Shown one piece after another: positions 53,459 to 62,317 of a DNA stretch of 64,000 nucleotides. This DNA is from Nocardiopsis sp. JB363 (lineage in GTDB: Bacteria; Actinomycetota; Actinomycetes; Streptosporangiales; Streptosporangiaceae): the NCBI RefSeq assembly GCF_900143625.1, contig NZ_FRFF01000135.1:124001-188000 (forward strand), in the 5' to 3' direction. Position 1 is the stretch's first letter, and every line of letters starts with the position of its first letter. A program made the position numbers and the translations under genes. The notes under the pieces were generated by a model, which saw only the letters and a list, made by a program, of their open reading frames with translations, was not told where the DNA came from and ran no database searches.

Positions 53459-54259
53459 ATGGACCACGACGGCGCACCCTCCCGAGGGTGGTCTCCGGGC
53501 CTGCTGTCCGGGCTCCGAGGCCACCTGTCGGCCCTCCTCACCGCACTCCTCGACCTCCTGCTGCCACAGCGTTGCGCGGGTTGCTCGGCGCCTCACGGGC
53601 CGCTGTGTCCCGACTGTCGGACACTGCTGGCCCATGGGCCGCGACCCTGCGTGCCACGGCCGGGCTGCCCACCGACCTGGGCGGCGGGCGGGCACGCGGG
53701 ACGGGAACGCCGGGTCCTGCTCGCCTACAAGGAACACGGGGACGGGCGGCTGGCCGGTGTGCTGGGGGAGAGGCTCGCCAGGACACTGCGGGCTTCGGGG
53801 TGGTCCGGGCCGGACGTGCTGCTCGTCCCGGTCCCGGGACGCTGGGGCACCAGAGCGGGAAGCGGTCGGGTGGCACGGCTGGCGCGGGAGTGCGCCCGCG
53901 GCGCGGGGCCCTCGGGCACGGCCGGGACGGCACCCGTCCTGAGGTACCGACACCCGGCCGGACGTCAGGTGGGGCTGGGGCGGGCGCGACGTCTGACCAA
54001 CCGGGCAGGCGTGTTCGTGATCCGCCCACACGCGACGTTCGAACACGGAGGCCGGGTCGAACTGGTCGACCGGCCGGTCGTGGTCGTGGACGACGTCCTC
54101 ACCACCGGGGCGACGCTCACGGAGGCGGCCCGTGCCCTGCGGGCGGAGGGCGCCCGGGTCGTGGGCGCGGTCGTGTCGGCGGAACGGGGACGCGCGTCGG
54201 AGGGGGCGACTTCGGGCACCGGTAATGTCCGGAGACCAAGGTTTTACAAACGTCCCTGA
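53459..54259 (+). CDS. ComF-family phosphoribosyltransferase-like protein
   Basis: A 266-residue protein of the ComF family. It begins after a leader with a four-cysteine zinc finger (Cys39, Cys42, Cys50 and Cys53 in CAGC...CPDC) and carries the PRPP-binding motif VVVVDDVLTTGATL at 207-220. ComF takes part in DNA uptake in naturally competent bacteria; in actinobacteria the role is unproven. ATG 53459 has no strong ribosome site, and the protein is somewhat longer at its N-terminus than usual. It follows lpqB by 110 bases. Confidence 0.85.
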   Translation: MDHDGAPSRGWSPGLLSGLRGHLSALLTALLDLLLPQRCAGCSAPHGPLCPDCRTLLAHGPRPCVPRPGCPPTWAAGGHAGRERRVLLAYKEHGDGRLAGVLGERLARTLRASGWSGPDVLLVPVPGRWGTRAGSGRVARLARECARGAGPSGTAGTAPVLRYRHPAGRQVGLGRARRLTNRAGVFVIRPHATFEHGGRVELVDRPVVVVDDVLTTGATLTEAARALRAEGARVVGAVVSAERGRASEGATSGTGNVRRPRFYKRP

Positions 54260-55117
54260 ACAGGCGAAAGGTGCCTTTCCGTAAGGCTTTGCGGGCCTGG
54301 TCGTCGGGTCGACGGTCCGTTCTCCACCTGACATACGGGCCTGGACAGGTTACGGTCCAGGTATGGCACCCGTCCGGGTCCGTGGTTGCGTCGGAATCTC
54401 TGAGCCTCCGGGAACACCGGGGAGCTCCTCCGGCAAGCCGATGCCAGGCGCAGGCGAAACGGCCCACGTAAGGCGACTTTTCGTCGACCGATCACGGTGC
54501 GCCTTAGAGGTAAGTCCTGCCCCGCGGAGGGTCCCGATGTCCCTCATGACAGGGAGAAGAGCAGTAGTCGCGATCAAGAGCGGCGACACTCTCAGCAGGC
54601 GGATGTGGGGACGAAGACCAGGTCGGCCGGACGGGTGGCATACCGACGTGCGGGGGTCCGACGTGTCCGGGGTGAGAACCCCGTGGACGTGGGCCCCCTG
54701 CCGTTCCCTACCCGGGGCCCGATTCCTCGCGCTCCTCGTGGTGCCCCACGAGCGCGGTGGTCCCGCCGGTCCCGACACCCATCGCTTCGACCGTACCGAC
54801 GTTCACGTCAGGTCCTTCACCGGGGTCAGGGCACTCTTCCCGCTACGGATTTCCATGACCGTTCCAGGCGTCTTGCCCACACATGGCCCAAACCTGGAGA
54901 AGGTCCTTATTCGCAGCTCACCTACCCCGGACAATCATGTTCTCAGGGCGGGTGATGACCCTGCCCCGGATGGGTATACGCACTTCCAAGCGGGCCGTAC
55001 ACCGGCTCGCGCCGCCGACGGAAGGGGGCCGACGCGTCACACCCCTCCCTACCCGGGGAGGGAGCAGAGCCAGCCTGGCCGTCGCCTTCACGGCGGCCAT
55101 GCGATGAAGGGGGTCCT
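54260..55117 (+). other. 858-base gene-free stretch with strong hairpins ahead of hpf
   Basis: No open frame here resembles a protein or has a proper ribosome site. Stable hairpins are seen: CCTGGAC/GTCCAGG at 54340-54361, GGGCCCC/GGGGCCC at 54691-54720 and CTCGTGG-tgcc-CCACGAG at 54735-54752. This suggests a long structured leader or one or more small RNAs before hpf. I looked for cobalamin, c-di-AMP and SAH riboswitch patterns and could not match any. Confidence 0.5.
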
Positions 55118-55789
55118 ATGGACATCATCGTCAAGGGTCGACGCACCGGTGTGAGTGAGAAGTTCCGAGAGCACGTCGAGACCAAGCTCGACAGGCTCTC
55201 CAAGTGGGAGCGCAAGGGCATGAGCGTCGATGTGGAGGTGTCCCAGGAGCGCAACCCCAAGCTCGCCGATGTTCGCGAGCGGGTTGAACTGACCATCCAC
55301 TCCGACGGCCCGACCATCAGGAGTGAGGCCGCGTCCGTGGACCGTCACGGAGCCCTCGACCTCGCCCTCGACAAGATCGAGGCCCGTCTTCGCAAGTCCG
55401 CGGACCGCCGCAAGGTGCACCGCGGCAATCGCACTCCCGTCTCCGTGGCGGCCGCGACCGCCGACCTCCCTGGAGACCTGCCCTCACTCGCCCCGATCGG
55501 TGAAACGGCGCCCCCTGCGCAGCGCAGTGGGGATGAGGAGATCGACGGCCTCGCGGTCGACGGTCGCTTCTCCGACGAGTTCGTCGAACTCGACACCCAA
55601 GGGGACGCTCCCGTGATCGTTCGGGAGAAGTACCACCGGGCCAAGCCGATGAGCATCGACCAGGCGTTGATGGAGATGGAGCTGATCGGCCACGACTTCT
55701 ACCTCTTCCACGACGAAGTCAAGGACACCCCGAGCGTCGTCTACCGCAGGAAGGGCTTCGACTACGGAGTCCTGCGACTGGTCGACTAA
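55118..55789 (+). CDS. hpf: Long-form ribosome hibernation promoting factor
   Basis: A 223-residue long HPF. The N-terminal domain (1-100) begins MDIIVKGRRTGVSEKFREHV and binds the decoding centre; the C-terminal domain (165-223) with IVREKYHRAKPMSIDQALME, then LIGHDFYLFHDEV, dimerises to make 100S ribosomes in resting cells. A linker of about 60 residues joins them. ATG 55118 has AAGGGGG 5-6 bases upstream. It has a very long gene-free leader and a strong bidirectional terminator. Expression is probably growth-phase or stress controlled. Confidence 0.94.
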   Translation: MDIIVKGRRTGVSEKFREHVETKLDRLSKWERKGMSVDVEVSQERNPKLADVRERVELTIHSDGPTIRSEAASVDRHGALDLALDKIEARLRKSADRRKVHRGNRTPVSVAAATADLPGDLPSLAPIGETAPPAQRSGDEEIDGLAVDGRFSDEFVELDTQGDAPVIVREKYHRAKPMSIDQALMEMELIGHDFYLFHDEVKDTPSVVYRRKGFDYGVLRLVD

Positions 55790-55845
55790 AAGAATTCCGG
55801 CCTCGCTCCCGGAACCGGTGATACCGGGGGTGGGGACGTAGCGGT

Positions 55846-55873
55846 CGCGGCGGGCCCGGACGGGCCCGCCGCG
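55846..55873. terminator. Bidirectional terminator between hpf and the HGxxPAAW-like gene
   Basis: A perfect 12-bp stem, CGCGGCGGGCCC (55846-55857) and its complement (55862-55873), with loop ggac, between two convergent genes. Confidence 0.8.
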
Positions 55874-55924
55874 TTCCTGAGCGAAGGTCCGAAGCATCGC
55901 CTCTCCGGACCTTCGAGACGGTGA

Positions 55925-56482
55925 CTAGCCCGCGGAGCCTTCGACTCCCTTGGAACCGTCGGAACCCTCGGGTCGCTCTTCCTCATCCGCCTGCTTGATG
56001 CGGTGCAACGGCGTCTGGTGCGGTTCCTCCGATTCCACACGGGGCGGGTCCAGCACCACGTCGGAGAGGATGTCGCAGGACACCGCCACGACCAGCGCCG
56101 CCAGCATCAGCAGACCGGCCACCACCAACAGCCACAGGGAACCGCCCAGGGCGATCGCCAGACCACCCAGGGCGAACCCCACGCAGGCGAGCGCCACGAC
56201 GACCCATGAGGCCGCGCTGCCGCGGTGCCCGTTGCTCGGCGCCAACGCGCCGCCTTGACGTTGGAACCCTCGGATGCGCCCTCGGCGCTTCTGTTCGTCG
56301 TCGCTCGGGTGGTGGTGCTCCCAGGCGAGCGCGGGGTCGTCCTCCTCAGCGGGGCGTGAGCGCGTCCCGTGTGGCTTCTCGACCGCGGACTCGATCGCGT
56401 CGGCCGGGGTTCGGGGGCCCGGTGGACGTTCGTTCTCGAAGTCCCGTGCGGTGGATCCCGCGTGCTTCTTGCCGGCTCGCAT
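55925..56482 (-). CDS. HGxxPAAW-like small membrane protein
   Basis: A 185-residue protein. The first 90 residues are charged and disordered. GHRGSAASWVVVALACVGFA near 89-108 is a variant of the HGxxPAAW motif that precedes the membrane segments in this family, followed by a second segment (SLWLLVVAGLLMLAALVVAV). The tail is acidic. ATG 56482 has GGGAGGAG 4 bases upstream. The frame stays open further upstream but without a ribosome site. Function unknown; family members are common beside trp or central-metabolism genes in actinobacteria. Confidence 0.7.
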   Translation of the reverse strand: MRAGKKHAGSTARDFENERPPGPRTPADAIESAVEKPHGTRSRPAEEDDPALAWEHHHPSDDEQKRRGRIRGFQRQGGALAPSNGHRGSAASWVVVALACVGFALGGLAIALGGSLWLLVVAGLLMLAALVVAVSCDILSDVVLDPPRVESEEPHQTPLHRIKQADEEERPEGSDGSKGVEGSAG

Positions 56483-56519
56483 GGCTCCTCCCTCGGTAGC
56501 GCCTTTCCGTCCGGGTGTC

Positions 56520-56583
56520 TTCGCGGGAACGTGCGGGCACGAACCCGCGTTCGGAACACCCTGTACCCATTGCACTACCCGAA
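56520..56583 (-). other. tRNA-like element, possibly a decayed tRNA-Arg(CCG)
   Basis: The minus strand has TTCGGG near its start and CCCGCGAA at its end (acceptor-like with a 2-base bulge), a D-loop-like AATGGGTA, a 7-base TTCCGAA that would be an anticodon loop with CCG, and GCGGG-TTCGTG-CCCGC resembling a T arm. The D stem and variable loop are not formed and the T loop is one base short, so it is not a functional tRNA. It lies in the 328-base gap between the HGxxPAAW-like gene and secA; nothing else stands out in that gap. Confidence 0.25.
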
Positions 56584-56810
56584 GAAATGCGCGAGTCTGC
56601 ACGAACATCGTGAAAAGGGCGGGAACATCCACCCCCGTCCCACTCGTTTGTCGGTAGGACGGGGAGCGGGTCGGGTCCTCTAGGATGTAGGCCCGAGGAC
56701 CCAGGATTCTCCCCTGACCTCCCACATGAGAACAAGTGCGGTCAGCGGGCCAAGATCTGACCCTCCACCGTAGGTGGAGACGACCGCGATCTGCGAGGAG
56801 CGCATAGGAA

Positions 56811-59651
56811 GTGCCAGGCATACTCGATAAGCTCCTGCGCGCGGGTGAAGGAAAGATCCTGCGCCGGCTCAAGAAATTCAAGGACCAGGTCAACCTCCTA
56901 GAGGATGACTTCGTCGATCTCAGCGACGACGAACTGCGGGCCCTGACGCAGGAGTACAAGGAACGCCACGAAGACGGCGAGTCCCTGGACGATCTCCTGC
57001 CGGAGGCTTTCGCGACCGTCCGTGAGGCGGCCAAGCGCACTCTGGGCCAGCGTCACTTCGACGTCCAGGTCATGGGTGGTGCCGCCCTGCACCTGGGCAA
57101 CATCGCCGAGATGAAGACCGGTGAGGGCAAGACCCTGACCGGGACCCTCGCGGTGTACCTCAACGCCCTCGCGGGCAAGGGTGTGCACGTCATCACCACC
57201 AACGACTACCTCGCCCGACGCGACGCCCAGAACATGGGCCGCGTCTACCAGTTCCTCGGGCTTGAGGTCGACGTGGTGGGTCCGCAGATGAGCGCGGCCG
57301 CGCGCCGCCAGGCCTACCAGGCCGACATCACCTACGGGACCAACAACGAGTTCGGTTTCGACTACCTGCGCGACAACATGGCGCTGTCCCTCAAGGACAC
57401 GGTCCAGCGCGAGCACTACTTCGCCCTGGTCGACGAGGTCGACTCCATCCTCATCGACGAGGCGCGTACCCCGCTCATCATCAGCGGTCCTTCCGAGCAG
57501 AACTCTCGCTGGTATTCCGAGTTCGCCAAGATCGCCCCGCGCCTGAAGCAGGACGACGACTACGAGGTCGACGAGAAGAAGCGCACCGTCGGCATCACCG
57601 AGGCCGGTGTGGCCAAGGTCGAGGACCTGCTGGGTATCGACAACCTCTACGAGGCCGTCAACACCCCGCTGATCAGCTTCCTCAACAACTCCCTCAAGGC
57701 CAAGGAGTTGTACCGCAAGGACAAGGAGTACATCGTCAAGGACGGTGAGGTCCTCATCGTCGACGAGTTCACCGGTCGTGTCCTGGCGGGACGTCGCTAC
57801 AACGAGGGCATGCACCAGGCCATCGAGGCCAAGGAACGCGTCAAGATCAAGGACGAGAACCAGACTCTCGCCAAGGTCACGCTCCAGAACTACTTCCGCC
57901 TCTACGAGAAGCTCGCCGGCATGACCGGTACCGCCCAGACCGAGGCGGCGGAGTTCACCCAGACCTACGGCGTCGGCGTGGTGCCCATCCCCACCAACAA
58001 GCCGATGATCCGTGAGGACGTCAAGGACGTCGTCTACAAGCACGAGGACGCCAAGTTCCAGGCCCTGGCCGAGGACATCGCCGAGCGTCACGAGGAGGGC
58101 CAGCCCGTCCTCGTCGGTACCACCAGCGTGGAGAAGTCCGAGCTGCTGTCCCGGATGCTCAAGCGCGAGGGTGTCCCGCACGAGGTCCTCAACGCGAAGA
58201 ACCACGCTCGTGAGGCCTCGATCATCGCCCGGGCCGGCAAACTCGGCGGCGTCACCGTCGCCACCAACATGGCCGGTCGCGGTACCGACATCATGCTCGG
58301 CGGTAACCCCGACTTCCTCGCCGACGAGAAACTCCAGGACCGTGGCCTGAGCCCGCTGGAGACCCCGGAGGAGTACGAGGAGGCCTGGCCGGACGCCCTG
58401 GAGAAGGCCAAGGCCGAGTTCGAGGACGAGCACGAGAAGGTCGTCGAGGCCGGCGGTCTGTACGTGCTCGGCACCGAACGCCATGAGTCGCGCCGGATCG
58501 ACAACCAGCTCCGCGGTCGTTCCGGCCGTCAGGGTGACCCGGGCATGTCCCGCTTCTACCTGTCGCTCCAGGACGACCTGCTGCGTCTGTTCAACTCCAG
58601 CCGTCTGGAGGTGTTCATGAACCAGCTGAACATCCCGGACGACCAGCCGATCGAGTCCGGCATGGTGAGCAAGGCGATCGCCTCCGCCCAGGGTCAGGTC
58701 GAGTCGCAGAACTTCGAGATCCGTAAGAACGTCCTCAAGTACGACGAGGTCCTCAACCGCCAGCGCAAGGTGATCTACGCCGAGCGCCACAAGGTCCTGG
58801 AAGGCCAGAACCTGCGCGAGCAGGTCATCGAGATGCTGGAGGGGGTGCTCCGCGGTTACGTCACCGAGGAGACCGCCCGCGGCGACGCCGACGAGTGGGA
58901 CCTCGACCGGCTCTGGCGGGCGTTCAAGCAGGTCTACCCGATCAGCTTCACCGTCGACGAGTTCGTCGAGGAGAACGGTGACATCCACACGCTGACCAAG
59001 GAGCTCATCGCCGACAGCGTGGTCGAGGACGCCAAGAGCGCCTACGACACCCGCGAGTCGGAGCTGGGCGAGGACGCCATGCGTGAGGTCGAGCGCCGCG
59101 TCATCCTGCAGGTGATGGACCGCAAGTGGCGTGAGCACCTCTACGAGATGGACTATCTCCAGGAGGGCATCGGCCTGCGCGCGATGGCACAGCGCAACCC
59201 GCTGATCGAGTTCCAGCGCGAAGGCTTCGACATGTTCCAGGAGATGCTGGCGGCCATCAAGGAGGAGTCGGTCGGCTTCCTCTTCAACGTCGAGGTCCAG
59301 GTGCAGAAGAAGGCCGAGCCGAGCCTCACCGCCACCGCCGCCGCGCAGACCGCCGCGACGGTCGGCGGGTCCGCGAGCGCGACCGCCGTCGCCACCGCGG
59401 TGGCGGAGGACGAGGAGGCCGCCGAGGCGGAGGCCCCCGACACCGAGGCTCCGGCCGAGGACGTCGTGGTCCCGGGCTTCGGCGAGGACCGGCCCAGCCG
59501 GCTCCAGTACTCGGCTCCCAGCGAGGACGGCACGGTCGAGCGGCACAGCGAGGCCAACGACGAGTACGCGGGCACCGCGCGCAACGCGCCCTGCCCCTGC
59601 GGCTCCGGCAAGAAGTTCAAGAAGTGCCACGGGGACGCCTCGGTCAAGTAG
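56811..59651 (+). CDS. secA: Preprotein translocase ATPase SecA
   Basis: A 946-residue SecA, motor of the Sec pathway. Walker A is MKTGEGKT at 101-108, with VDEVDSILIDEARTPLI as Walker B and motif II region, GMTGTAQTEA as motif III, and TNMAGRGTDIMLGG as motif V. The C-terminal zinc tail APCPCGSGKKFKKCHG is intact, binding SecB-like partners or lipids; a linker of Ala/Glu/Thr low complexity precedes it. The GTG at 56811 gives the normal N-terminus (PGILDKLLRAGEGK). Size and tail fit the essential SecA1 rather than SecA2. It is monocistronic with its own terminator. Confidence 0.97.
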   Translation: MPGILDKLLRAGEGKILRRLKKFKDQVNLLEDDFVDLSDDELRALTQEYKERHEDGESLDDLLPEAFATVREAAKRTLGQRHFDVQVMGGAALHLGNIAEMKTGEGKTLTGTLAVYLNALAGKGVHVITTNDYLARRDAQNMGRVYQFLGLEVDVVGPQMSAAARRQAYQADITYGTNNEFGFDYLRDNMALSLKDTVQREHYFALVDEVDSILIDEARTPLIISGPSEQNSRWYSEFAKIAPRLKQDDDYEVDEKKRTVGITEAGVAKVEDLLGIDNLYEAVNTPLISFLNNSLKAKELYRKDKEYIVKDGEVLIVDEFTGRVLAGRRYNEGMHQAIEAKERVKIKDENQTLAKVTLQNYFRLYEKLAGMTGTAQTEAAEFTQTYGVGVVPIPTNKPMIREDVKDVVYKHEDAKFQALAEDIAERHEEGQPVLVGTTSVEKSELLSRMLKREGVPHEVLNAKNHAREASIIARAGKLGGVTVATNMAGRGTDIMLGGNPDFLADEKLQDRGLSPLETPEEYEEAWPDALEKAKAEFEDEHEKVVEAGGLYVLGTERHESRRIDNQLRGRSGRQGDPGMSRFYLSLQDDLLRLFNSSRLEVFMNQLNIPDDQPIESGMVSKAIASAQGQVESQNFEIRKNVLKYDEVLNRQRKVIYAERHKVLEGQNLREQVIEMLEGVLRGYVTEETARGDADEWDLDRLWRAFKQVYPISFTVDEFVEENGDIHTLTKELIADSVVEDAKSAYDTRESELGEDAMREVERRVILQVMDRKWREHLYEMDYLQEGIGLRAMAQRNPLIEFQREGFDMFQEMLAAIKEESVGFLFNVEVQVQKKAEPSLTATAAAQTAATVGGSASATAVATAVAEDEEAAEAEAPDTEAPAEDVVVPGFGEDRPSRLQYSAPSEDGTVERHSEANDEYAGTARNAPCPCGSGKKFKKCHGDASVK

Positions 59652-59680
59652 CCGGTGGTTCCCGAACAGTGATCGAGCGC

Positions 59681-59713
59681 GTGGGCGCGGTTCCCCGAGG
59701 GGGCCGCGCCCAC
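59681..59713. terminator. Terminator between secA and the Lrp gene
   Basis: GTGGGCGCGG (59681-59690) pairs with CCGCGCCCAC (59704-59713); flanking CGCG extends the stem with a 2-base bulge. It lies between convergent genes. Confidence 0.8.
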
Positions 59714-59738
59714 ACGCGTGTCCGGTGCCCGGACGCCC

Positions 59739-60191
59739 TCAGGTGGGCAGGGGGCGTTCCTGGACGATGTGTTTCATGACCAGGGTCGAGCTCAGGTTCC
59801 GAACCCCGGGGAGGGTGGCCAGGTCCTCGTCGTAGAGGGCGCGGAAGGCCGCGAGGTCGGCACCGACCACGCGCAGGAGGTAGTCGGGGTCGCCGAACAG
59901 TCGTTCCGCGCTGACCACCTGGGGGATGGTCGCCACCGCCTCCTCGAACGCGGCGACGGTATTGCGGTCCCCTTGTCGCATGGTGATGAACACCAGGGCC
60001 TGGAACCCGAGGCCGACCGCCTCCGCGTCCACCACCGCCCGGTAGCCGCTGATCACCCCGGAACGTTCCAGTTCACGGAGGCGACGGTGACAGGGAGAGA
60101 CGCTCAGACCGACGCGGTTGGCGAGTTCGGTGATGCTCAGCCGACCGTCCTCTTGGAGCTCGGCAAGGATCTTTCGATCGACGATGTCCAT
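59739..60191 (-). CDS. Lrp/AsnC-family transcriptional regulator
   Basis: A 150-residue regulator: helix-turn-helix at about 4-55 (DIVDRKILAELQEDGRLSIT, with LSVSPCHRRLREL as the recognition helix), then an RAM ligand-binding domain with the amino-acid-binding GDPDYLLRV at about 100-110. ATG 60191 starts directly at MDIVDRKIL. It is divergent from a LysE-type exporter with 115 bases between, the usual arrangement for a Lrp regulator that senses an amino acid and controls its export. Confidence 0.9.
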   Translation of the reverse strand: MDIVDRKILAELQEDGRLSITELANRVGLSVSPCHRRLRELERSGVISGYRAVVDAEAVGLGFQALVFITMRQGDRNTVAAFEEAVATIPQVVSAERLFGDPDYLLRVVGADLAAFRALYDEDLATLPGVRNLSSTLVMKHIVQERPLPT

Positions 60192-60194
60192 GTA

Positions 60195-60245
60195 GAAGAT
60201 TCTTCCACGTGATCCCGGCTCCGACGCAAATAGTGGAACCATATT
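60195..60245. promoter_or_regulatory. Lrp/LysE intergenic operator candidates
   Basis: GAAGA-T-TCTTC is a perfect dyad at 60195-60205, just upstream of the lrp start. AATAGTGGAACCATATT at 60229-60245 is a dyad with one extra base. Both are AT-rich in GC-rich DNA and fit Lrp-type sites. Confidence 0.45.
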
Positions 60246-60306
60246 CGGTGCGTTTCCGGCTACTCTTCCCCCTGAGCTGCTGTTTCGGGGAAAAGGGGGG
60301 TCCGCT

Positions 60307-60924
60307 GTGGACGCGGGTTCGGTGGCGGCGTTCTGGACGGTGTCCGTCCTGCTGATCCTGGTGCCGGGGGCCGATTGGGCCTACGCGATCGCCGCCGGGC
60401 TGCGGGACCGCTCGGTGCTGCCGGCGGTGGGCGGGCTGCTGACCGGCTACGTGGTGCTCACCGGGGTGGTGGCCGCGGGGGTCGCCGCGTTGGTCGCACG
60501 TACCCCGGCCGTCCTCACCGGGCTGACGGTGCTGGGCGCCCTCTACCTGGTCTGGTTGGGGGTGGCCACCTTGGCGCGTCCGTCGGTGCCCGGCGCGGGT
60601 TCCTCAGACGAGGGCTCCGGAACGTGGGTGGCGCGCATGGTGACCGGCACGGGGGTGAGCGGTCTCAACCCCAAGGCGTTGCTGCTCTTCCTCGCGCTGC
60701 TGCCGCAGTTCACCGACCCGGAAGGCGGCTGGCCGATGGCCGCGCAGATCGGCACCTTGGGGCTCGTGCACACCGTCAGTTGCGGAGTGGTCTACCTGGG
60801 GGTGGGAGTGCTCGCCCGCCAGGTGCTGGGGGCCAGGCCCGCGGTCGCCCGCGTGGTCACCAGGGTCTCCGGGGCCGCGATGGTGCTCATCGGCGTGGGG
60901 CTGATGGCGGGGCGCCTGCTCTGA
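60307..60924 (+). CDS. LysE/RhtB family amino acid exporter
   Basis: A 205-residue membrane protein with about six segments. Family features are VLLILVPGADWAYAIAAGLR near the start (the conserved PGP-like motif reads PGA) and TGTGVSGLNPKALLLFLALLPQF near 115-137. Such proteins export amino acids such as lysine, homoserine or threonine. The GTG at 60307 gives the usual N-terminus. Its divergent Lrp neighbour probably regulates it. Confidence 0.88.
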   Translation: MDAGSVAAFWTVSVLLILVPGADWAYAIAAGLRDRSVLPAVGGLLTGYVVLTGVVAAGVAALVARTPAVLTGLTVLGALYLVWLGVATLARPSVPGAGSSDEGSGTWVARMVTGTGVSGLNPKALLLFLALLPQFTDPEGGWPMAAQIGTLGLVHTVSCGVVYLGVGVLARQVLGARPAVARVVTRVSGAAMVLIGVGLMAGRLL

Positions 60925-60964
60925 CCCCGGGCACGCCCATGCCGGGGGCGGGGGCGAGGGCGGC

Positions 60965-60993
60965 GGCTCCGGGCACGTGGGCGGCCCGGAGCC
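60965..60993. terminator. Hairpin between LysE and SIS genes
   Basis: GGCTCCGGG (60965-60973) and CCCGGAGCC (60985-60993), a perfect 9-bp stem with an 11-base loop between convergent genes. Confidence 0.6.
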
Positions 60994-61000
60994 GAGGAAC

Positions 61001-62044
61001 CTAGCCGGTCTGGGTGACCTTGTTGAGTCCGCGGGGAACGTCGGGGTCGTAGCCCAGTCGCCGGGCCAGATGCTCGGTGAGCAGTTGGGCGGGGACGATG
61101 AGGTTCATCGGCGAGACCCACTCGGGTACGTCCGGGACGTCCACCGAAAGATCACTGGCGGCGGCCAACGCCTTGCCACCGCCGAAACCGAACACCGGGG
61201 AACCCGCCGAGCGGGCCCGCTCGGCGAGGGCGACCGTGCCCTGAAGGGTCGGACCGCTGGAGGAAGCGACCAGGAGCGTCGGAGTGCGCGGGCCCAGGAC
61301 CGCGATGGGCCCGTGCAGCAGGTCGGCGTAGGACAACCCCATCGCGTGCAGGTAGCAGGCCTCCTTGAGTTTCAGAGCGGCCTCCAAGGCGGTGGAGTAG
61401 ACCATGCCGCGTCCGGAGACCACCATGCCCTGCACGGCGACCATCCGTTCGACGATCTCCTCCAGGGCGTCCGTGGGCGCGGCCAGGGTCTCCTCGATAC
61501 CCTGGGGCACCAGGTCCAGTTCGCCGGGATCCAGGTCGGCGCCCAGTCCCAGGGCCAGCACGGCGAGGGCGGCGAGCTGGGAATTGTAGGTCTTGGTGGC
61601 GGGCACGGCCAGCTCGTTGCCCGCCCGGGTGACCAGGGCGACGTCGGACTCCGTGGCGAGCGGCGAGTCGGCGCCGTTGGTGACGGCCAGGGTCCGGGCT
61701 CCGCAGCTCGCGGCCCACCGCATGGTCTCGACGATCTCCTCGGTCTTGCCGGACTGGGAGATGGCCACGGCCAGGACGTCGGACAGGTCGACCTTCGCCC
61801 CGTACTCGGTCGCGATGGACGGGGAGCCGAGGGTGGCCAGACGGCCGGTGTGGGCCTGAAGCAGGTAGCCGCCGTAGACGGCGGCGTTGTCGGAGGAACC
61901 GCGTGCGATGAACAGGACGTGTTTGGTGCGACGGCCCAGCGCCTCGATCTCCCCGCGCAGGGGGAGGAGTTCGGCGAAGGTGCGGCGCAGAGCATCGGGC
62001 TGCTCGGCGATCTCCGCTCGCATCACGCTCGTCGTGGTGGTCAT
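61001..62044 (-). CDS. SIS-domain aminosugar isomerase/deaminase (GlmS-like, no glutaminase domain)
   Basis: A 347-residue protein with two SIS domains. It has HVLFIARGSSDNAAVYGGYL near 43-62, SQSGKTEEIVETMRWA near 97-112 (the sugar-phosphate loop) and SGRGMVYSTALEAALKLKEA near 210-229, and lacks the glutaminase domain of GlmS. It probably acts on glucosamine-6-phosphate or a related amino-sugar phosphate as isomerase or deaminase. The ATG at 62044 has GGGAAGG about 9-10 bases upstream. It is divergent from dasR across a dre-like site, so it likely belongs to the GlcNAc regulon. Confidence 0.85.
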   Translation of the reverse strand: MTTTTSVMRAEIAEQPDALRRTFAELLPLRGEIEALGRRTKHVLFIARGSSDNAAVYGGYLLQAHTGRLATLGSPSIATEYGAKVDLSDVLAVAISQSGKTEEIVETMRWAASCGARTLAVTNGADSPLATESDVALVTRAGNELAVPATKTYNSQLAALAVLALGLGADLDPGELDLVPQGIEETLAAPTDALEEIVERMVAVQGMVVSGRGMVYSTALEAALKLKEACYLHAMGLSYADLLHGPIAVLGPRTPTLLVASSSGPTLQGTVALAERARSAGSPVFGFGGGKALAAASDLSVDVPDVPEWVSPMNLIVPAQLLTEHLARRLGYDPDVPRGLNKVTQTG

Positions 62045-62176
62045 GTGCAACAACCTTCCCAGGGTGTGTGCGGGTCGCCCTGGACGGGCGTCGGGTGCCG
62101 CACCGAAGATCGGTGAACGGCGAGGAACCCGTGGTTCCGCTGGTTCCGCGCCCGCCTCGACGTCGCCGGCAATGGA

Positions 62177-62219
62177 TTGACACGGAGTCGAAGGCTATGG
62201 TCTAGTCCGGACTATACCA
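62177..62219. promoter_or_regulatory. dre-like operator and promoter between SIS gene and dasR
   Basis: A near-perfect 22-bp palindrome: TGGTCTAGTCC (62198-62208) followed by GGACTATACCA (62209-62219), one mismatch. TGGTCTAG is the core of DasR-responsive elements known in Streptomyces. A TTGACA -35 box at 62177-62182 and TCTAGT at 62201-62206 as -10, 18 bases apart, would place the operator over the dasR promoter, implying autoregulation. On the other strand TATAGT (62216-62211) may be the SIS gene's -10. Confidence 0.75.
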
Positions 62220-62317
62220 GTCAGAGATGAATTGCCCGGAGAAGCCCGAATGCGGAGGCGGGTCGCGAGTTAGGGTCTTTCCACGCCGACCCCCGACCGC
62301 AGAACAGAAGGTCGCCC

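Noticed and set aside
54363..55154. A 263-codon plus-strand frame before hpf
   Set aside because: It overlaps the hpf start, has no ribosome site and no family resemblance.
56898..59630. A 910-codon open frame antisense to secA, and similar long antisense frames over fbiC (14279-16027) and ahcY (35200-37419)
   Set aside because: They mirror GC-rich codon bias, have no family resemblance and lie wholly on strongly identified genes.
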